Below are positions 61,421 to 64,000 of a DNA stretch of 64,000 nt, piece after piece. The stretch comes from Alphaproteobacteria bacterium (GTDB lineage: Bacteria; Pseudomonadota; Alphaproteobacteria; ATCC43930; CGMCC-115725). Made by a program: the position numbers and the translations under genes. The notes beneath the pieces are model-generated. The model had not been told where the DNA came from, made no database searches, and was given only the letters and a program-made list of their open reading frames with translations. The first letter of the stretch is position 1, and each line of letters opens with the position of its first letter. The stretch spans positions 1-64,000 of the forward strand of contig JAFAYW010000107.1 in NCBI GenBank assembly GCA_019240125.1, read 5' to 3'.

Positions 61421-61966
61421 ATGGCCTATACACTGGATGCATTTTGCAATGATTGCCGCGATGCGCTGAAGGCCGACAAAGGACCTGGTGGTCGCCAGAC
61501 GGTGCGCCAGCTTCTCGAGAAGCTGCTCGCCAATCCCGAATTCGTCGCGGCTTCCGTGACGGCGGCGCCGCCGGGCCGGCACACGCTGTATGAAGACCCG
61601 CAGCTTGGCTTTGTCGTACTGGCGCACGTCAATCAGAAGGGCGGCAAGTCGCCGCCGCACGACCACGGCGATTCGTGGGCGGTGTATGGCCAGGCGACCG
61701 AATATACCGACATGACCGAGTGGCGCCGCACCGATGGCGCGGCCGGCCCGGGGCGTGCCAGTCTCGAGGAAAGCCGTCGCTATCGCCTGATGCCCGGCCA
61801 TGCCGGCGTCTACGACGTCAGGGCGATCCATGCCATCGACTACCCCGATGGCGCACGCTTCGTGCGGGTTACCGGCACCGATCTCGAGAAAGTGCCGCGG
61901 CTGAAATTCGACCTCGCCCGCGGCGAGGCGCAAATCATCGAGAGTGTCACGACCGGCCCTGGCTGA
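61421..61966 (+). CDS. cupin-fold protein, cysteine-dioxygenase-like
   Basis: This 181-residue protein starts at the ATG at 61421 with an AAAGGAGGAGG site 5 bases upstream. The frame is open into the SDR gene, but that part is its shadow. N-terminal helix CNDCRDALKADKGPGGRQTVRQLLEKLLANPEFV, then the cupin core with SPPHDHGDSWAVYGQATEY (two histidines of the metal site, followed by the E of ATEY) and RLMPGHAGVYDVRAIHAID (a third histidine). The layout is close to cysteine dioxygenase-like proteins of about 180-200 residues. An iron enzyme is likely; its substrate is unknown. It forms a pair with the SDR. Confidence 0.75.
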   Translation: MAYTLDAFCNDCRDALKADKGPGGRQTVRQLLEKLLANPEFVAASVTAAPPGRHTLYEDPQLGFVVLAHVNQKGGKSPPHDHGDSWAVYGQATEYTDMTEWRRTDGAAGPGRASLEESRRYRLMPGHAGVYDVRAIHAIDYPDGARFVRVTGTDLEKVPRLKFDLARGEAQIIESVTTGPG

Positions 61967-61991
61967 TGCCGCGCGGCCGGCGCCAGACCGG

Positions 61992-62522
61992 TTATTCGGC
62001 GGCGGCGCTTTCCGGGTCCTCGCCAAGTGCGAGGTTGGTTTTCATGTGATTGAGGGCGCCGACCATCGCGGCGCGCTGCTCCGGAGTCAACCCGGCGCAG
62101 GCCTCCTCGCGAACCTCGGCGTTGATCGCCAGTATGCGCTCTATCACATCCCATGCGACCGGCGTCAGCCATAGCGTCCGCACGCGGCGGTCGGTCGGAT
62201 GCGGGTGGCGTTCGACCAAGCCTTCCTCGTGCAGCCGATCGAGCATGCGCACCAGCGCGATCGGCTCGATATCGAGCATCGTCGCAACCGCCGCCTGGCT
62301 CAGGCCCTCGTTGCGCGCGATATAGAGGAGCGTGCGCGCCTGTTGCCGGGTGATCGGCAGACCCGTCTGCCGCGCCCGCCGCTCGAAACGGCGGCGGATC
62401 ATGCGCGCCACATCGTGCACCAGCGCACCGATACTTGGTTGCAATGTGGCCTCGTCGAGCCGCTTTGCCCTGCCCGCGCCAGGGATCAGCGACACCGGCT
62501 CTCCCATGTCATTCGGAGACAT
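61992..62522 (-). CDS. MarR family transcriptional regulator
   Basis: This 176-residue protein carries a winged helix-turn-helix: ITRQQARTLLYIARNEGLSQAAVATMLDIEPIALVRMLDRLHEEGLVERHPHPTDRRVRTLWLTP, containing the D-x-R wing typical of MarR proteins. Dimerisation helices at both ends are as usual. The N-terminal 25 residues are extra; ATG codons at 62520-62522 and 62505-62507 are both open. It lies 39 bases downstream of the RND pump gene on the same strand, and probably regulates that pump in response to a ligand. Confidence 0.92.
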   Translation of the reverse strand: MSPNDMGEPVSLIPGAGRAKRLDEATLQPSIGALVHDVARMIRRRFERRARQTGLPITRQQARTLLYIARNEGLSQAAVATMLDIEPIALVRMLDRLHEEGLVERHPHPTDRRVRTLWLTPVAWDVIERILAINAEVREEACAGLTPEQRAAMVGALNHMKTNLALGEDPESAAAE

Positions 62523-62561
62523 GGCGCCACCCCGTGCCAGATGCTTCGAGCATCGCGCGGC

Positions 62562-64000
62562 TCACTCCCCGTCACCGGCGGCGGCTTCCGCCGCCAGGCC
62601 GGGATGCGGCGACGCATCGGTGAGGGCTGCTGCCAGACGGGACTGCCGCCGGTGGGTGCCGCCGACCCAACGCGCAAACCGCTCGAGATAGAGGTAGATG
62701 ACCGGTGTCGTGTACAGCGTCAGCCACTGCGATACGAGCAGGCCACCGATGATCGCGATGCCTAGCGGCCGCCGCAACTCGGAACCCGCGCCCGATCCCA
62801 TCGCGATCGGCAGGGCGCCGAACAGCGCCGCGAAGGTGGTCATCATGATCGGCCGGAAGCGCAGCAGGCAGGCTTCGTGGATCGCCTCCTGCGGGCTCTT
62901 GCCTTCGTTGCGCTCGGCGTTAAGCGCGAAGTCGATCATCATGATCGCGTTCTTCTTGACGATACCGACGAGCAGCACGACGCCGATGATCGCGATGACG
63001 CTGAGATCGTAGTGCAGGATCATCAGCGCGAGCAGCGCGCCGACGCCCGCCGACGGCAACGCCGAGAGGATCGTGATCGGGTGGATGTAGCTCTCATAAA
63101 GAATGCCAAGCACGATGTAGACAACGAGGATCGCCGCCGCGACAAGAAGCGGTGTCGATGACAACGACGCCTGGAACGCCTGCGCGGTGCCCTGGAAGGC
63201 GCCGTCGATGGTCGGCGGCAGGTGCAGGTCGCGCTGCAATTGCTCGATGCGGGAAACGGCCTGGCCGATCGCATAACCCGGCGCCAGGTTGAACGACAGC
63301 GTCACCGCGGGGAATTGCCCCTGGTGGTTGATCGACAGCGCTTCGACCTTTGGGACAAAATGCGCGAAGGTGCTGAGCGGTATCTGCGCCCCGTTGGGCC
63401 CGGCCACATAGACGCGCGACAGCGCCGTCGGGTCATCCTGGAACTCGGGTTTGACCTCGAGGATGACTTTGTACTGGTTCGTCGACGTATACATGTTGGC
63501 GATCTGGCGCTGGCCGAACGCGTCATACAGCGTCTGGTCGATCAGTGACGGCGAGATACCGACACGCGACGCCGCGTCGCGATCGATCTCGATACCGAGA
63601 TGCGGCGAGGCTACCTGCTGGTCCGACGCGACATCCTGCAATTCGGGCAGCTTGCGCAGGCCCTCTTCCATCAACGGCGACCAGTGGTTGAGCTCGTCGC
63701 TGTCGGTGTCGGTCAGGGTGAATTGATACAGGGTGCGGCTGAGTCGGCCACCGACACTGATGTCCTGGCCGGATTGCATGAAAAACTTGACGCCTTGGAC
63801 CTTCGCCACCTGCGGCCGCAGGCGCTGAATGATCTGATTTGAGCTCAAATTACGCTGTTCATGCGGCTTCAGCTGGATGAAGAGGCGCGCGGTGTTCTCG
63901 GTCGGATTGTACGCGCTGGCGCCAGTGAACGAGAAGACGCCGGAGACATCGGGATCCTTCCGGACAACATCGACGATCTTCTGGTCGAGTTCGGCCATCG
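62562..64000 (-). CDS. RND multidrug efflux permease (HAE1 family), C-terminal part; 5' end outside window
   Basis: At least 478 residues are encoded; the frame runs off the right edge with no start before it. It covers the second porter half and last six membrane segments of an AcrB/MdtB-like pump: QISVGGRLSRTLYQFTL-type PC1 strand, SINHQGQFPAVTLSFNLAPGYAIGQAV, then TM7 onward with ILYESYIHPITILSALPSAGVGALLAL, GIVKKNAIMMIDFALNAERNEG, ACLLRFRPIMMTTFAALFGALPIAMGSGAGSELRRPLGIAIIGGL. The order and spacing match MdtB/MdtC. The proton-relay aspartates of TM4 are outside. A MarR gene follows. Confidence 0.93.
   Translation of the reverse strand, partial: MAELDQKIVDVVRKDPDVSGVFSFTGASAYNPTENTARLFIQLKPHEQRNLSSNQIIQRLRPQVAKVQGVKFFMQSGQDISVGGRLSRTLYQFTLTDTDSDELNHWSPLMEEGLRKLPELQDVASDQQVASPHLGIEIDRDAASRVGISPSLIDQTLYDAFGQRQIANMYTSTNQYKVILEVKPEFQDDPTALSRVYVAGPNGAQIPLSTFAHFVPKVEALSINHQGQFPAVTLSFNLAPGYAIGQAVSRIEQLQRDLHLPPTIDGAFQGTAQAFQASLSSTPLLVAAAILVVYIVLGILYESYIHPITILSALPSAGVGALLALMILHYDLSVIAIIGVVLLVGIVKKNAIMMIDFALNAERNEGKSPQEAIHEACLLRFRPIMMTTFAALFGALPIAMGSGAGSELRRPLGIAIIGGLLVSQWLTLYTTPVIYLYLERFARWVGGTHRRQSRLAAALTDASPHPGLAAEAAAGDGE

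Noticed and set aside
1..64000. tRNA, rRNA, CRISPR, insertion sequence or prophage
   Set aside because: I found no tRNA T-loop/acceptor pattern, no regularly spaced direct repeats and no transposase, integrase or phage-like genes. The only mobile-looking items are the small palindromic elements.

Overview
The window is about 64 kb of high-GC DNA packed with protein genes. I see no rRNA, tRNA, CRISPR array, integrase or transposase. It looks like a chromosomal segment of an alphaproteobacterium, probably of the Rhodospirillales/Hyphomicrobiales type. The reasons are a RegB/RegA (ActS/ActR-type) redox two-component pair, a DUF2852 and a DUF2125 protein, and the block chorismate mutase-hisC-tyrA standing divergent to metX-metW. 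The genus cannot be told from the sequence alone. Region 1 (1-6.0 kb) is catabolic and accessory: the tail of an MmgE/PrpD protein, a cupin, two luciferase-like flavin monooxygenases around a LysR regulator, an MFS permease and a GDT1-type cation transporter. Region 2 (6.0-11.0 kb) holds two tandem, related, glycine/aspartate-rich repeat proteins read leftward; the upstream one carries an NF038122-type metalloprotease domain. Region 3 (11.2-17.0 kb) has a PPOX-fold oxidoreductase, a two-gene TPP decarboxylase of sulfopyruvate-decarboxylase type, a TetR regulator, a DUF2852 protein, a GDSL arylesterase, a FIST protein, an RNA 2',3'-cyclic phosphodiesterase and an EVE protein. Region 4 (17.4-35.2 kb) is the centrepiece: seven co-directional, overlapping or nearly abutting genes, glgE - treS/mak - glgB - glgX - treZ - malQ - treY. 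Together they encode both the GlgE route (trehalose to maltose to maltose-1-phosphate to alpha-glucan) and the TreY/TreZ route (alpha-glucan back to trehalose), with branching, debranching and 4-alpha-glucanotransferase activities. No glgA, glgC or otsAB lies in the window. GlgE carries an extra N-terminal GH13 domain that keeps its catalytic triad. The 400-base leader before glgE holds three inverted repeats, one with 16-base arms. Region 5 (35.2-46.4 kb) holds an isocitrate-lyase/PEP-mutase family enzyme, a two-gene ABC-2 exporter, the redox kinase/regulator pair, an HpaB-type hydroxylase with an N-terminal helix-turn-helix segment, an SDR, a DUF169 protein, an alpha/beta hydrolase, a 28-residue membrane peptide and a DUF1993 protein. 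Region 6 (46.4-64 kb) holds an amidase, an MBOAT acyltransferase with what looks like a shortened partner, TusA, an iron alcohol dehydrogenase, DUF2125, the aromatic (chorismate mutase, HisC, TyrA-like) and methionine (MetX, MetW) genes, a metallophosphoesterase, an MHS permease, a sirtuin, an SDR, a cupin-like protein, a MarR regulator and the 3' part of an RND pump gene that runs off the right edge. Two related palindromic intergenic elements lie near 47.7 and 51.3 kb.
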